A DNA stretch of 64,000 nt from Oceanococcus sp. HetDA_MAG_MS8 (GTDB taxonomy: Bacteria > Pseudomonadota > Gammaproteobacteria > Nevskiales > Oceanococcaceae). Below the pieces are notes generated by a model. It searched no databases. It saw nothing but the letters and a program-made list of their open reading frames with translations, and was not told the origin of the DNA. The position numbers and the translations under genes were made by a program. Location: the NCBI GenBank assembly GCA_019192445.1, contig JAHCMK010000003.1, positions 186,001 to 250,000 on the forward strand, given 5' to 3'. Positions 41,469 through 51,522 of the stretch are shown piece after piece. The number at the start of each line of letters is the position of its first letter. Position 1 is the stretch's first letter.

Positions 41469-42653
41469 ATGAGACTAGACTCTTCTAAGGCGGGTGCTGC
41501 TGCGGAGCGGTCGCCCTTGGCCGGGCGCAATGCCGCTATCGATAGCCTGCGCACCGCGATGATGTGCGTGGTGATGTTTGGCCATCCGCTGTTGCCCTAC
41601 ACCACGGTGCCGCGCCGTTTTCAGGAGCCCCAAGCGCATGTGGCTTTTGATGTCCTGGGCGTGTTTTTGTACGGCTTTGCCATGCCCGCCTTCTTTGTCA
41701 CGGCGGGTTTTGCCGGAGCGGCCCTGTATTCCAAGCGCGGGACTGCGACGTTTTGGCGTAACCGCGCCACCCGGATATTTCTACCGTTGCTGTTTGGCTA
41801 CGTGCTGCTCACACCGCTGACGCGGGCGGCTTATGAGTTTGCTCAGGTGATCGTCGATACCCGGAGCCTGGGGGCGGGGCTGGAAGCTGTTGGCGACTGG
41901 AGCTGGTTGCGCTGGGGCAAGGCTTATCACTTATGGTTTTTGGCCTCGTTGCTAGTGTTTTCGGCCCTAATTCAGGCGCTGATTGCCGGCTTTAACCAGG
42001 CCTCGCCGCCTATGCGAAAAAGGCTCGCATTGCTGGGGCGTAAAGCGTTACTGGGGCCATGGCGCAGCGCTGTGATCAGCGGCTGGGTGGCTGTGTGTAT
42101 GTCCCAGGCTTACATTACCGGCACTGGCCAGGGAACGAGTCTAGGCATGCAGCTAGCTGTGTTTAGTTTTTTCGTTGTGGGCTGGGTGTACTTTGCCTTC
42201 CGCGACCAGCTATCGGTGTTGAATGATCGCTGGTGGGAGGGTCTTTTCCTAGGCCTGGCCGTGCTGCCCTTATGTGCCTGGTCCACCCTGCACCGTCTGC
42301 ACTCTGGCGGAGAATGGGACCCGCTTATGGGCGCTCTTGCAGGTCTGAGCAATGCCATATTGGCGGTCACAATCACTTTTGGGCTGATTGGGCTGTTCCA
42401 AACTCACATGACCCGCCAGGGTCCTTTGGGGCGGTATCTGAGCGAGGCCTCCTATTGGATCTACCTCATTCACTATCCCATCGTTATTGCGGCCGGCGGC
42501 ATCCTGGCGCTGAGCGACTGGCCAGCGCTGGTCAAATATATAGCTGTGGTGGCCTTGGCCCTGCCTCTCATTCTGGGTAGTCATGCCTTGTTGGTACAGC
42601 GTGGGCCATTAGCTGCGATATTGGGCGGGGGCTCTGCCAGAAGTGGCTCTTGA
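41469..42653 (+). CDS. Acyltransferase 3 family membrane protein (OpgC-like)
   Basis: A 394-residue polytopic inner-membrane acyltransferase with about ten helices. The N-terminal RNAAIDSLRTAMMCVVMFGHP holds the catalytic His region of acyltransferase-3 proteins, and SEASYWIYLIHYPIVI is the conserved C-terminal helix. Members such as OpgC transfer succinyl or acetyl groups to periplasmic or surface glycans. ATG 41469 is preferred; the frame opens at 41394. The acceptor here is unknown. It ends 13 bp from the convergent cytochrome b561-YceI gene. Confidence 0.86.
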   Translation: MRLDSSKAGAAAERSPLAGRNAAIDSLRTAMMCVVMFGHPLLPYTTVPRRFQEPQAHVAFDVLGVFLYGFAMPAFFVTAGFAGAALYSKRGTATFWRNRATRIFLPLLFGYVLLTPLTRAAYEFAQVIVDTRSLGAGLEAVGDWSWLRWGKAYHLWFLASLLVFSALIQALIAGFNQASPPMRKRLALLGRKALLGPWRSAVISGWVAVCMSQAYITGTGQGTSLGMQLAVFSFFVVGWVYFAFRDQLSVLNDRWWEGLFLGLAVLPLCAWSTLHRLHSGGEWDPLMGALAGLSNAILAVTITFGLIGLFQTHMTRQGPLGRYLSEASYWIYLIHYPIVIAAGGILALSDWPALVKYIAVVALALPLILGSHALLVQRGPLAAILGGGSARSGS

Positions 42654-42666
42654 GCTGAATGACAGC

Positions 42667-43929
42667 TCAGGGTGCTGTGGCGCTGAGTGTGAGCTGCACT
42701 GGAATTGTCATCGACACATAGTCTGCGCCAGGGTCGCTTCCCATGCCCAGGTCGGCGTCGTCACGACGAATCTCAGTATTCACCTCTAACTGCAGTTCGT
42801 TGTCGCCTAGCCGGAGTCTGAGCGGTTTTACGGGAATGGGGCGCTGTTTGATCTCCAGCTGGCCCTCAACCTCCCATTGCTCGCCACCGACGGAGCGGAT
42901 TGCGCTGGAGGAGAAGTAAGCGTAGGGATATTGGTCTACGTTGAACCATTCCCCTTTGCGCAGTGTGCGTTCTTGTAGCCCCACTCCGGTTTGGGCGGAA
43001 CTGGTGTCGATGCGGGCCAAAATACGACCTTGCTCGGGCTGGGCTGGGTCTAGCCGGATATCGGCCTCCCAGCGACCAAACTCACCTTCAAAAGTGTCGC
43101 CATCATGTTCGCCGGAAAAGCTGAGGCGGCTGTTCTCGGTGTTGACTGTCCAGGCTGCTAATGGGTGCTCTGTGCGTTGTTGCCACTGGTTTTGCAAAGC
43201 CGAAGGGGTGATCACACCGCTCTGAGCTGCCAGAGGCTGCCAGGTCGCCAGCAGGGTCAGACTCGCCAAGCCCAAGACCACCACAGCGCAGCCCAGCAGG
43301 GGGCGCCGGTAGGGTGGAGGCAGCAGCTCAGCACGCAATGCCTGCGGGCTCATCTGGCGCAAGGTGTGGTCACGGCTGACAAAGTGGTGTTTGAGGGCAG
43401 CGCCAACGTGAAGCGCTAACAACACTAAAGTGAGCTGAGCCAGAATTTCGTGTGCTTCCATGCTGGCATTCGCCAGTTGTTCGCGTAAACCATGGGCAGC
43501 TTGGTCGAGCCCGAGTAGATGCGGGATTTCCACCCAGCCCCAGAGGACGGTAGCCACACTAAAGGCCTGGTCTCCACGCCATTGGGCCGATACATACAGC
43601 CAACCGCTAAGCGGAATGCCCAGCATCAAGGCATAAAACGCCCAGTGTGTGAGCTGGGCAGCGCGTCGCTCCCAGGCTGCCCCGACGGTGTTAGCTGCGG
43701 GCGGATGGGCCAGTCTCCAGCCCAGTCGTAACAGGCTGAAGAAGAGGACGGTGAGGCCTAGAGATTTGTGCCACTGGTAAACCGATGTGGCCAGCTCTTG
43801 GGTGCTGGCCTGGTCAATGGCCTCGTGCATCCACCATCCGGCCAAAATGTTGGTCAGGATCGCGATAGCGATGAGCCAGTGTAGGGAAATGGCGACGCTG
43901 TGATAGCGTCGCCATGTGGTGGCGGTCAT
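42667..43929 (-). CDS. Cytochrome b561-YceI domain fusion protein
   Basis: A 420-residue fusion. Residues about 1-185 are a cytochrome b561 of the CybB/YodB type with four helices and heme-ligand histidines (SLHWLIAIAILTNILAG, YQWHKSLGLTVLF, MEAHEILAQLTL, LALHVGAALKHHF). A fifth helix (GCAVVVLGLASLTLLATW) leads into a periplasmic YceI lipocalin-like domain from about residue 255 (WTVNTENSRLSFSGEHDGDTFEGEF). YceI proteins bind long isoprenoids such as polyprenyl or ubiquinone-like lipids. The fusion suggests electron exchange between a quinone-like ligand and membrane heme; that is inference. The next gene upstream, 6 bp away, is a YceI lipoprotein. Confidence 0.9.
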   Translation of the reverse strand: MTATTWRRYHSVAISLHWLIAIAILTNILAGWWMHEAIDQASTQELATSVYQWHKSLGLTVLFFSLLRLGWRLAHPPAANTVGAAWERRAAQLTHWAFYALMLGIPLSGWLYVSAQWRGDQAFSVATVLWGWVEIPHLLGLDQAAHGLREQLANASMEAHEILAQLTLVLLALHVGAALKHHFVSRDHTLRQMSPQALRAELLPPPYRRPLLGCAVVVLGLASLTLLATWQPLAAQSGVITPSALQNQWQQRTEHPLAAWTVNTENSRLSFSGEHDGDTFEGEFGRWEADIRLDPAQPEQGRILARIDTSSAQTGVGLQERTLRKGEWFNVDQYPYAYFSSSAIRSVGGEQWEVEGQLEIKQRPIPVKPLRLRLGDNELQLEVNTEIRRDDADLGMGSDPGADYVSMTIPVQLTLSATAP

Positions 43930-43935
43930 GCTGGT

Positions 43936-44649
43936 TTAGTCAGCTGCAGCGGTTTGGTGAAACTCGCCCAAGAAATGCACATGCACCATGTCACTGACAA
44001 TTTCGGGCTGGGTCAGGTGGGTCATGCCGAACTCTGAGCGTTGAAACTCGCCATGGGCATCAAAGCCCACGGCGGGTACGCCGGCGAAGGGGTGTTCCTC
44101 CACCATGCCCGTCAGTTTGACCTTGAGGCTCACTGGATGGGTTTGGCCACGCATGGTGAGCTCGCCATCAACACTTAACTCATTTGGGCCGCTGAGGCTG
44201 ATGGTGGTGCTCTCAAAGCCAAGCTCAGGGTGATTGCCAGCGTCCAGGAATTTGGAGCTCATGGCCAAGTCTTGATCCCAGCTGTCGAAGGGCGACTTCT
44301 TATGGGTGGCTTTGTAGTCACCAGGGTAGTCGGTACGAATGGAGGTGGGGTCGATATCGAGTTCAATACTGGAATCGGAGACGGGGTCGGCTACAACGAG
44401 TTCGGCCTCAAAATCAGTAAACCGCATCATGTAGGGGGCCAAACCCAAATGCTTCACGGTGAAGTGCAGGCTGGCGTGCGTCGGGTCCAAGCGATAGCTG
44501 CCGGTGGGGGCATCCAGGCGTGGGGCTTCGGTGCTCTTGGCTGGAGCAGCAGCGGTTTGGTTGGATGGGGTCTCGCTGGAGCAGGCTGGTAGCAGGGTCA
44601 AGGTGCTTGCCGCCAGGGCTGTGGCCGTTAGTACAGGGCGCAGTGTCAT
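43936..44649 (-). CDS. YceI-family lipoprotein
   Basis: A 237-residue lipocalin-like protein with lipoprotein signal (LTLLPACSS). The YceI fold starts at YRLDPTHASLHFTVKHLGL and ends with QPEIVSDMVHVHFLGEF. The conserved PFDSWDQDLAMSSKFLDAGNHPELGFES and MRGQTHPVSLKVKLTG stretches are present. It probably carries a hydrophobic isoprenoid in the periplasm. It is the first gene of a two-gene unit with the cytochrome b561-YceI fusion. The start at 44649 leaves 8 nt to the GGAG; 44655 would leave 2 nt. Confidence 0.88.
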   Translation of the reverse strand: MTLRPVLTATALAASTLTLLPACSSETPSNQTAAAPAKSTEAPRLDAPTGSYRLDPTHASLHFTVKHLGLAPYMMRFTDFEAELVVADPVSDSSIELDIDPTSIRTDYPGDYKATHKKSPFDSWDQDLAMSSKFLDAGNHPELGFESTTISLSGPNELSVDGELTMRGQTHPVSLKVKLTGMVEEHPFAGVPAVGFDAHGEFQRSEFGMTHLTQPEIVSDMVHVHFLGEFHQTAAAD

Positions 44650-45268
44650 CCTCATATCTCCAAGTGGGGAAGCGCTAAAGACTAGCATTACTGGATGACG
44701 GCTCCTTGTCGCCGCGAATGGGGCTCAGGCTCATAGGCAAGTTGGAGCGAGCGACCTTAATGGAGAGGCTGGTGCTAGGAAGCGTCTGCTGGCCCTGCCT
44801 GCGCCTGTGTCCCCCGCGCCGCTTCGCGGTCCCCTGCGGGGCATGCTGTTCTGGGGGTCGTCTCGACGCAACGTCCTGTTGCGGCGAGACTCAATCCGGC
44901 GTCCTGCCGGATTGTCCCCCGCCACAGCACACCCCTCCGGCGCTTCCTCCTTAACCAGGCGCAGGCAGGACCAGCAGACGCAGCCCCACGCTCCTGCTTC
45001 GCGTTCCGCTCGCATCTTCCGATGCACGCTCGGGCCGTGGGCGTGACGCTCCACCGGGGCCGCAATTGGCTGTAGCGCCGGAGGCACCAGTCGCGACTGT
45101 GGTCAATCGGCCATGGACGGCCGATTGAGGCTTGCCGCGACAGGAAGTCGCGTCAAGCCGGCCACACCAAGCGGCTGGTACCGGAGGGGACCGCGCAGCG
45201 GCGCGAAGGACAGCGGACCCGGTGGAGCATCACGCGCAGAGGTGTCGACGTTCACCAACTTGGCTTGG
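44650..45268. repeat. Palindrome-dense spacer (nested inverted repeats)
   Basis: A 600-bp non-coding stretch packed with inverted repeats. 44782-44807 pairs with 44956-44981 (25 of 26 bases, 148 bp apart). GTCTCG-CGCAAC pairs with GTTGCG-CGAGAC near 44860-44890. AATCCGGC pairs with GCCGGATT near 44895-44915. CAATCGGCC (45104-45112) pairs with GGCCGATTG (45119-45127). CTTG-CGCGAC pairs with GTCGCG-CAAG near 45131-45157. A copy of CCGCGCCGCTTCGCGGTCCC (about 44816) returns in inverted form near 45187. No frame here looks coding. It may be a mosaic of REP/BIME-like units. Confidence 0.65.
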
Positions 45269-45297
45269 AAAAAAACGCCCGCAGAACGCGGGCGTTT
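45269..45297 (-). terminator. Rho-independent terminator (minus strand)
   Basis: The stem ACGCCCGC/GCGGGCGT with loop AGAAC is followed on the minus strand by seven T. It lies 40 bp after the stop of the M3A peptidase gene. Confidence 0.9.
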
Positions 45298-45337
45298 CGA
45301 AGAGGTGCTGCTCGGGGTGCTCGATACCCCGTTCGAT

Positions 45338-47467
45338 TTACTCGAAGCCGCGACGCTTGAGCAAGGGCTCGATGCGCACATCCCGTCCGCGGAAGTCATG
45401 GAAGAGTTGCATGGCGTCTTTGCTGCCCCCGCGCGAGAGCAGGGTGGCGCGGAAGTGATCGCCGTTGGCGCGGGTCAGGCCACCGTTGGCTTTGAACCAC
45501 TCCACCGTGTCGGCGTCGAGCTGCTCACTCCAGATATAGGAGTAGTAACCGGCCGAGTAGCCGCCGGCAAAGATGTGGGCGAAGTAAGTGCTGCGATAGC
45601 GCGGCAGGATCTCCGTCATTTGCGCGCCGGCCTCGGCCAGAGCCTGGCCCTCGAAGGCCAGCACATCGGTTACGGCTTGCGCTTCTTCCAGCGAGAGCTT
45701 GTGCCAGGCCAGATCGAGCAGAGCCGCAGCCAGGTATTCGGTACTGCGGTAGCCCTCATTAAAGCTCTGCGCGGCCAACAGCCGATCGACCAAAGCCGGA
45801 TCCAAGGCTTCGCCGGTCTCATAGTGCTTGGCGTAGTTTTTGAGAATCTCCGGCCAGGTCACCCACATCTCATGCACCTGAGACGGGAACTCTACGAAGT
45901 CGCGCGGCACCAAAGTGCCGGAGAAGCGCGGATAGGTCACATCCGAGAGTAAGCCGTGCACGGCGTGACCAAACTCATGAAACAGCGTGTTGACCTCATC
46001 ATAGGTGAGTAGGGCGGGCTCGCCTTCAGGAGGTTTGGGAATATTGAGATGATTGCCCACCACGGGTCGGGTGCCCAGCAGGTGGCTTTGACTCACATGG
46101 GAGTTCATCCAGGCGCCACCGCGCTTGGAGGGGCGTGCGAAGGGGTCGAAGAGGAACAGGCCCAGGCCGCTGTCGTCCCGGTCGATGACCTCGTAGACGG
46201 TGACGTCCGGGTGATAGCCCTGCAAGTCATCGCGGCGGTCGAAGCGCAGCCCATACAGCCGCTCGGCCATTTCGAATACGCCATCAACCAAGACCCGCTC
46301 CAGCTCGAAGTAGGGCTTGAGCTGTGATTCATCAAAGGCGTATTCCTTGGCGCGGAGCTTCTCGGCGTAGTAACTCCAGTCCCAGGGCATCAGCTTGAAT
46401 TGGCCGCCCTCGGCCTTGATCTGCTTTTGCAGAGCCGCGGCTTCGCGTTTGGCGTTGCGCACAGCGGCCGGGACGATGCGGGCCATCAGCCCGTCCACGG
46501 CCTGGGTGTTGCCTGCGGTTTGCTCCACCAGTTGCACGGCGGCATGGGAGGGATAGCCCAGCAGTTCAGCGCGTTCGGCACGCAGGCGTGCAATCTCCAG
46601 CACCGTGTCTTTGTTGTTGTGTGGATTGGCGTTATTGCCGCGCTGGATAGAGGCCAGATAAATGCGCCGCCGCAGGTCGCGGTTATCCAGGCGGGCCAGG
46701 CTAGGCTGGTTAGTGGGCAGAATCAGGCTGATCAGATATTTGCCGGGCTCGCCTGCGGCTTCAGCGGCTTTGGCCAGAGCGGCGATTTCATCCTCGCCCA
46801 GCCCGGCGAGTTCGGCACGATCTTCCACCAGAATGGCCGAAGCATTGGTGTCGGCCCGGAGCTGTTGGGAGAACTGCGTGGTGAGCTCGCTCAGGCGCTG
46901 ATTCAGCGCTTTGAGCTGTTGTTTGTCGGCATCGTTGAGCTCGGCGCCCGCGTTGACGAAGTCACGGTAGCTGCGGTCGAGCAGCCAGGCCGATTCGGGA
47001 TCTAGGTCGAGTTCGGCACGCTGGTCGTAAACGGCTTTCACCCGCGCAAACAGCGCGCTGTCCAGCAAAATGGCGTCCTGATGGGCGGCCAGTTCGGGGC
47101 CAATTTCGGCTTCCAGCGCCTGCCGTGCGTCATTGGTGTCGGCGGCGTTCAGCGCGTAGAACACCCGCGCAGCTCGATCCAAGATCTGACCACTGCGCTC
47201 CAAAGCGACCAAGGTGTTGTCGAAGCTTGGAGCCTCGGGATTGCTGACGATGGCTGCGACCTCAGCTTGATGCTGCTGCATGCCAGCCCGCAAAGCGGGG
47301 CCGAAGTGGGCGTCGTTGAGATTGCCGAAGTCCGGAAGTTGGTAGGGCAGGTCGCTTGGGCTTAACAGGGGGTTGTTGGCTGCCATAGCGGACTCAGAAG
47401 AGTTGGATGTGAGCGTGGCGCAGCCGCTACACAAGATGGCTGCGGCGAGCAGGCTAAGTGCACGCAT
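45338..47467 (-). CDS. M3A oligopeptidase/peptidyl-dipeptidase (Dcp/OpdA-like), lipoprotein
   Basis: A 709-residue zinc peptidase of the thimet oligopeptidase group. The zinc motif is HEFGH (497-501) in DEVNTLFHEFGHAVHG; the third ligand is probably in DFVEFPSQVHE shortly after, and the substrate loop FAGGYSAGYYSYIWSE is conserved. The lipoprotein signal (cysteine 16, ILCSGC) sends it to the envelope, unlike cytoplasmic Dcp/PrlC. It trims short peptides, perhaps during peptide uptake. ATG 47467 is chosen because it begins the signal peptide. It complements the M3B lipoprotein at 0.9 kb. Confidence 0.9.
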   Translation of the reverse strand: MRALSLLAAAILCSGCATLTSNSSESAMAANNPLLSPSDLPYQLPDFGNLNDAHFGPALRAGMQQHQAEVAAIVSNPEAPSFDNTLVALERSGQILDRAARVFYALNAADTNDARQALEAEIGPELAAHQDAILLDSALFARVKAVYDQRAELDLDPESAWLLDRSYRDFVNAGAELNDADKQQLKALNQRLSELTTQFSQQLRADTNASAILVEDRAELAGLGEDEIAALAKAAEAAGEPGKYLISLILPTNQPSLARLDNRDLRRRIYLASIQRGNNANPHNNKDTVLEIARLRAERAELLGYPSHAAVQLVEQTAGNTQAVDGLMARIVPAAVRNAKREAAALQKQIKAEGGQFKLMPWDWSYYAEKLRAKEYAFDESQLKPYFELERVLVDGVFEMAERLYGLRFDRRDDLQGYHPDVTVYEVIDRDDSGLGLFLFDPFARPSKRGGAWMNSHVSQSHLLGTRPVVGNHLNIPKPPEGEPALLTYDEVNTLFHEFGHAVHGLLSDVTYPRFSGTLVPRDFVEFPSQVHEMWVTWPEILKNYAKHYETGEALDPALVDRLLAAQSFNEGYRSTEYLAAALLDLAWHKLSLEEAQAVTDVLAFEGQALAEAGAQMTEILPRYRSTYFAHIFAGGYSAGYYSYIWSEQLDADTVEWFKANGGLTRANGDHFRATLLSRGGSKDAMQLFHDFRGRDVRIEPLLKRRGFE

Positions 47468-47550
47468 GAAGGTATCCCGTGGTTCAATCAAGGCGCGCAA
47501 TGTACCAGCCCGAGCAAGTTGCGAACACCTCCACTGCCCCTGAACAGATC

Positions 47551-47591
47551 TTCGTCGCACGTATGCGGGTCAGCACGGGGTGTGCCCGCTA
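47551..47591. repeat. Dispersed 40-bp repeat, copy B
   Basis: TTCGTCGCACGTATGCGGGT followed by CAGCACGGGGTGTGCCCGCTA. It matches 37296-37335 except for a few substitutions and one extra C. The inner AGCAC-GGG-GTGTGC part can fold. It lies about 85 bp upstream of the M3A peptidase ATG. Confidence 0.7.
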
Positions 47592-47707
47592 GGCCTGTCG
47601 GGGTGCGTTGGTCGCTCCGCCTGGTTGTTTGCTGACCTGCGATGCAGCGCCGTTATAACTGCTTACGAACCAGCCAATGCCACCTTTAGACGCCGCGCAT
47701 AACAAAC

Positions 47708-47728
47708 AGGCCACCGCGAGGGTGGCCT
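47708..47728 (-). terminator. Probable terminator of rhlE
   Basis: The stem AGGCCACC/GGTGGCCT (8 bp) is followed on the minus strand by GTTTGTTAT, a moderate T-rich tail. It lies 40 bp after the rhlE stop. Confidence 0.65.
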
Positions 47729-47768
47729 GAGTGCTCATCACTGACTTGGGCGTTGAAACACCATCCTG

Positions 47769-49103
<1,335 letters not shown>

Positions 49104-49546
49104 ATTTGTGAGATTCCAAATAACGGCACCGTGGGGTCATTCCAAAGCAGGAATGCAAGGCCAAGCGCCGGTGCCTGGCGCAAAGGAATCCCAGTGTCAA
49201 AAGCAGTAACCACGTCGATGAATCGACCTAGCGTGTTGACGAAGAGGTGGCGCCGCTAGAGGCGGCGGGGATCAACTTCGGCTCTTCGCTGGCCGGTAGT
49301 CGATCAGTGCGTGATCTCCGCCGCGGCGGGATCTGGTGACATTCAAGCAGCCGCGGTGATTTGGCTGCTTCTTGCATTGTCTGAGGGCAGTTGCGCCCCC
49401 GCGCTTAAGACGACCGCCCCGGCATGGGGCCGGAGCGGTTGTGCTGTGTGGTCGGGGGCGAGTCGCTGGTGTTCCAGCAGCGGCTCTGCCGCCATTTTGC
49501 TTAGGCTAAGGCCGACCAAGGTCAGCGCATCAGCGTCGGCGTGTTA
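49104..49546. other. Spacer between rhlE and slyD
   Basis: About 440 bp between two minus-strand genes. A stem-loop near 49412-49438 (ACCGC-CCGGC with GCCGG-GCGGT) could be part of slyD termination or the rhlE leader. Cold-inducible helicase genes often have long 5' leaders; none can be proven here. No coding frame is convincing. Confidence 0.4.
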
Positions 49547-50023
49547 TTAGTGGTCTTGTCCGTCGCCGTGGACGTGGCCGTGCTCGGCTTCTTGAGCGGT
49601 CGCTTCCCGCACATTCGTGACTTCGACGTCGAAGTGCAGAGTTTGTCCGGCCAGAGGGTGATTGCCGTCAACGGTGACTGTTTGGTCAGTCACGCCAGCA
49701 ATGACAACCATGCGTGGGCCGGCATCTGTTTCGGCGGTGAAGCGCATGCCTGGCTCAACTTGTTGATCGCCAAAGGCGCTGCGCGGTACTTCCTGCACAA
49801 GTTCGTCGTGCTTGGGACCGTAGCCGTCTTCCGGTGTTACCGTGGCCTTCACCTTATCGCCAGCGGCTTTGCCTTCGAGCTCGCGCTCTAGGCCAACCAC
49901 GATGTTGCTGTGGCCATGCAGATAATCCAGCGGTTCACGACCGTCTGAGCTATCTAGCGTTTCACCGGCGTCGTTACGCAATGTGTAATGAAAGCTGGCT
50001 ACGCAGCCTTTAGTGATGTTCAT
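49547..50023 (-). CDS. slyD: FKBP-type peptidyl-prolyl isomerase SlyD
   Basis: A 158-residue SlyD: an FKBP domain (VASFHYTLRNDAGETLDSS, GREPLDYLHGHSNIVVGLERELEG) interrupted by the insert-in-flap chaperone domain (VKATVTPEDGYGPKHDELVQEVPRSAF). The C-terminal tail is short and has only a few His (EHGHVHGDGQDH), much less metal-binding capacity than E. coli SlyD, which uses it for Ni delivery to hydrogenase. ATG 50023 is chosen because it starts the FKBP fold; the frame is open upstream. Confidence 0.92.
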   Translation of the reverse strand: MNITKGCVASFHYTLRNDAGETLDSSDGREPLDYLHGHSNIVVGLERELEGKAAGDKVKATVTPEDGYGPKHDELVQEVPRSAFGDQQVEPGMRFTAETDAGPRMVVIAGVTDQTVTVDGNHPLAGQTLHFDVEVTNVREATAQEAEHGHVHGDGQDH

Positions 50024-50232
50024 GATGGGAGTCCTTGGTGGAGGTGAATGTCTGCCAACCTGACTCACGAGCTTCTCAACGCGTGCCGAAGATGACAAAT
50101 CGCCTGAATGCGGGCCATCGGGTGATGGCTCTGCACATTCAGTGCCGACTTTCCGTCAAGCCTGCATGTTTGATGCCATGCTGAAATTTCAACATGCTGG
50201 CACCGCGACGCTTGGCGGATCGCCAAATAACA

Positions 50233-50254
50233 AAGCCCGCACTATGGCGGGCTT
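50233..50254 (-). terminator. Rho-independent terminator after rpmG
   Basis: The stem AAGCCCGC/GCGGGCTT with loop ACTATG is followed on the minus strand by TGTTATTT. It lies 23 bp after the rpmG stop. Confidence 0.85.
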
Positions 50255-50276
50255 CGTTGAATACTGCAAAACCAGT

Positions 50277-50447
50277 TTACTTGATTTTGGCTTCTTTAAA
50301 TTCAACGTGCTTGCGCACGACCGGGTCGTACTTCATGAACGCAAACTTGTCGGGGGTGTTCCGCTTGTTCTTGTCCGTGGTGTAGTAGTAACCCGTGCCG
50401 GCAGTCGACACCAGCTTGATCTTTTCGCGAACTTTGCTTTTAGCCAT
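50277..50447 (-). CDS. rpmG: 50S ribosomal protein L33
   Basis: A 56-residue protein encoded from ATG 50447 to TAA 50277. Its sequence ([19 protein letters not shown], then [15 protein letters not shown], then [18 protein letters not shown]) is L33. The zinc-binding Cys pairs of the C+ form are absent, so this is the zinc-free C- type. It starts 5 bp after the rpmB stop and is co-transcribed with it, ending at a good terminator. Confidence 0.97.
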   Translation of the reverse strand: MAKSKVREKIKLVSTAGTGYYYTTDKNKRNTPDKFAFMKYDPVVRKHVEFKEAKIK

Positions 50448-50452
50448 GGCGC

Positions 50453-50689
50453 TTAAACCTTCTCGCCTTTGGCGCGCAACTCAGCGACAACGGTATCGAT
50501 ACCGCGCTTGTCGATGATGCGCATGCCGTGGGTGGAAACTCGCAGCGAGACAAAACGCTTTTCGCTTTCCAACCAGAATCGCTTGCTGTGCAGATTCGGC
50601 AGGAAGCGACGACGCGTCTTGCGGTTGGAATGCGACACGTTGTTGCCGGCTTGAGGTCCTTTGCCGGTGACCTGGCACACTCGGGACAT
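50453..50689 (-). CDS. rpmB: 50S ribosomal protein L28
   Basis: A 78-residue L28, the standard length. [20 protein letters not shown], the [17 protein letters not shown] stretch and [17 protein letters not shown] are characteristic; L28 binds 23S rRNA near the E site. The frame is open up to 50779 but the family start is 50689. It precedes rpmG by 5 bp and follows radC on the same strand, the classic gammaproteobacterial radC-rpmB-rpmG order. Confidence 0.97.
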   Translation of the reverse strand: MSRVCQVTGKGPQAGNNVSHSNRKTRRRFLPNLHSKRFWLESEKRFVSLRVSTHGMRIIDKRGIDTVVAELRAKGEKV

Positions 50690-50779
50690 CGTCGTAAATC
50701 CTTGAGGTAGTGGGCAAGCCAACCGCAAGGAGGCAGCTGGCGACAGTAAGCCGCCTTTTATAGCACGTGACTTTGTCAT

Positions 50780-51457
50780 TTACAACCATCCGCGTTCGGC
50801 AAAACTGGCGTGTTCGCCGCAACCGACCACCAGATGGTCGAGTACGCGGACTTCGATCAGTTGCAATGCGTCTTGCAGGCGACGGGTAATGTCCCGATCT
50901 GCGCGCGATGGCTCGGCGACACCGCTGGGGTGATTGTGAGCGAAAATGACCGCGGCTGCATTGAGCTGCAGGGCGCGCCGCACCACCTCCCTGGGGTAAA
51001 CACTAGCGCCATCGATGGTGCCGCTAAACATCTCATCCAGACGTAACAGACGGTGCTTGGTATCCAGCCATAGGCAGCAGAACACCTCGGCGCTACGCTC
51101 GCTGAGGTGGCTGCGAAAGAGTTCTAAGGCATCGCGGGCCTGGCGAAGCGGGCCGGCGCGTGTCAGCCCCTCGACCTGAAAACGACGATTGATTTCTAAG
51201 GCGGCCTGCAGCTGCACATATAAAGTCTGGCCCAGGCCATGCTGTGCGCAAAATTCGCTTTCACTGGCAGCTAACAGCCCGCGTAGCCCATCGAAGTGCC
51301 GCAGCACCTGGTTGGCTAAGGCCATCACAGGCTGCTTTCGCGTGCCCGTCCTTAAGAAAATGGCCAGTAGCTCGCTATCGCTCAGACTGCTGCTGCCGTG
51401 TTTGATCAACTTCTCGCGTGGGCGTAGGTCATCTGCCCAGGCCAATGCCTCTGCCAT
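50780..51457 (-). CDS. radC: RadC family protein (JAB/MPN domain)
   Basis: A 225-residue RadC. An N-terminal helix-hairpin-helix region (DLRPREKLIKHGSSSLSDSELLAIFLRTG, LANQVLRHFDGLRGLL) precedes the JAMM metal site FAHNHPSGVAEPSRADRDIT. The His, His, Ser and Asp that hold zinc are all present. Despite the name, a DNA-repair role is not firmly established. ATG 51457 is preferred over an upstream start at 51499. It is divergent from coaBC, as in E. coli. Confidence 0.94.
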   Translation of the reverse strand: MAEALAWADDLRPREKLIKHGSSSLSDSELLAIFLRTGTRKQPVMALANQVLRHFDGLRGLLAASESEFCAQHGLGQTLYVQLQAALEINRRFQVEGLTRAGPLRQARDALELFRSHLSERSAEVFCCLWLDTKHRLLRLDEMFSGTIDGASVYPREVVRRALQLNAAAVIFAHNHPSGVAEPSRADRDITRRLQDALQLIEVRVLDHLVVGCGEHASFAERGWL

Positions 51458-51522
51458 TGGTATCGAACTCCGTGTATGGGCCCTCTGCGCTACCATCACG
51501 GCCTTTGAGTTGGGTTGCGGAC

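Larger units (their letters stand above)
47468..47768. other. Spacer between M3A peptidase and rhlE genes
   Basis: About 300 bp. It contains copy B of the dispersed repeat (47551-47591), a terminator for rhlE (47708-47728) and presumably the peptidase promoter. No gene is seen. Confidence 0.5.

Noticed and set aside
44731-45087. 118-codon minus-strand frame in the spacer
   Set aside because: The sequence is made of inverted repeats and the translation is Arg/Pro/Ala-rich without structure.
45113-45952. 279-codon plus-strand frame
   Set aside because: It reads through the palindrome-rich spacer, a terminator and the antisense of the M3A peptidase gene.
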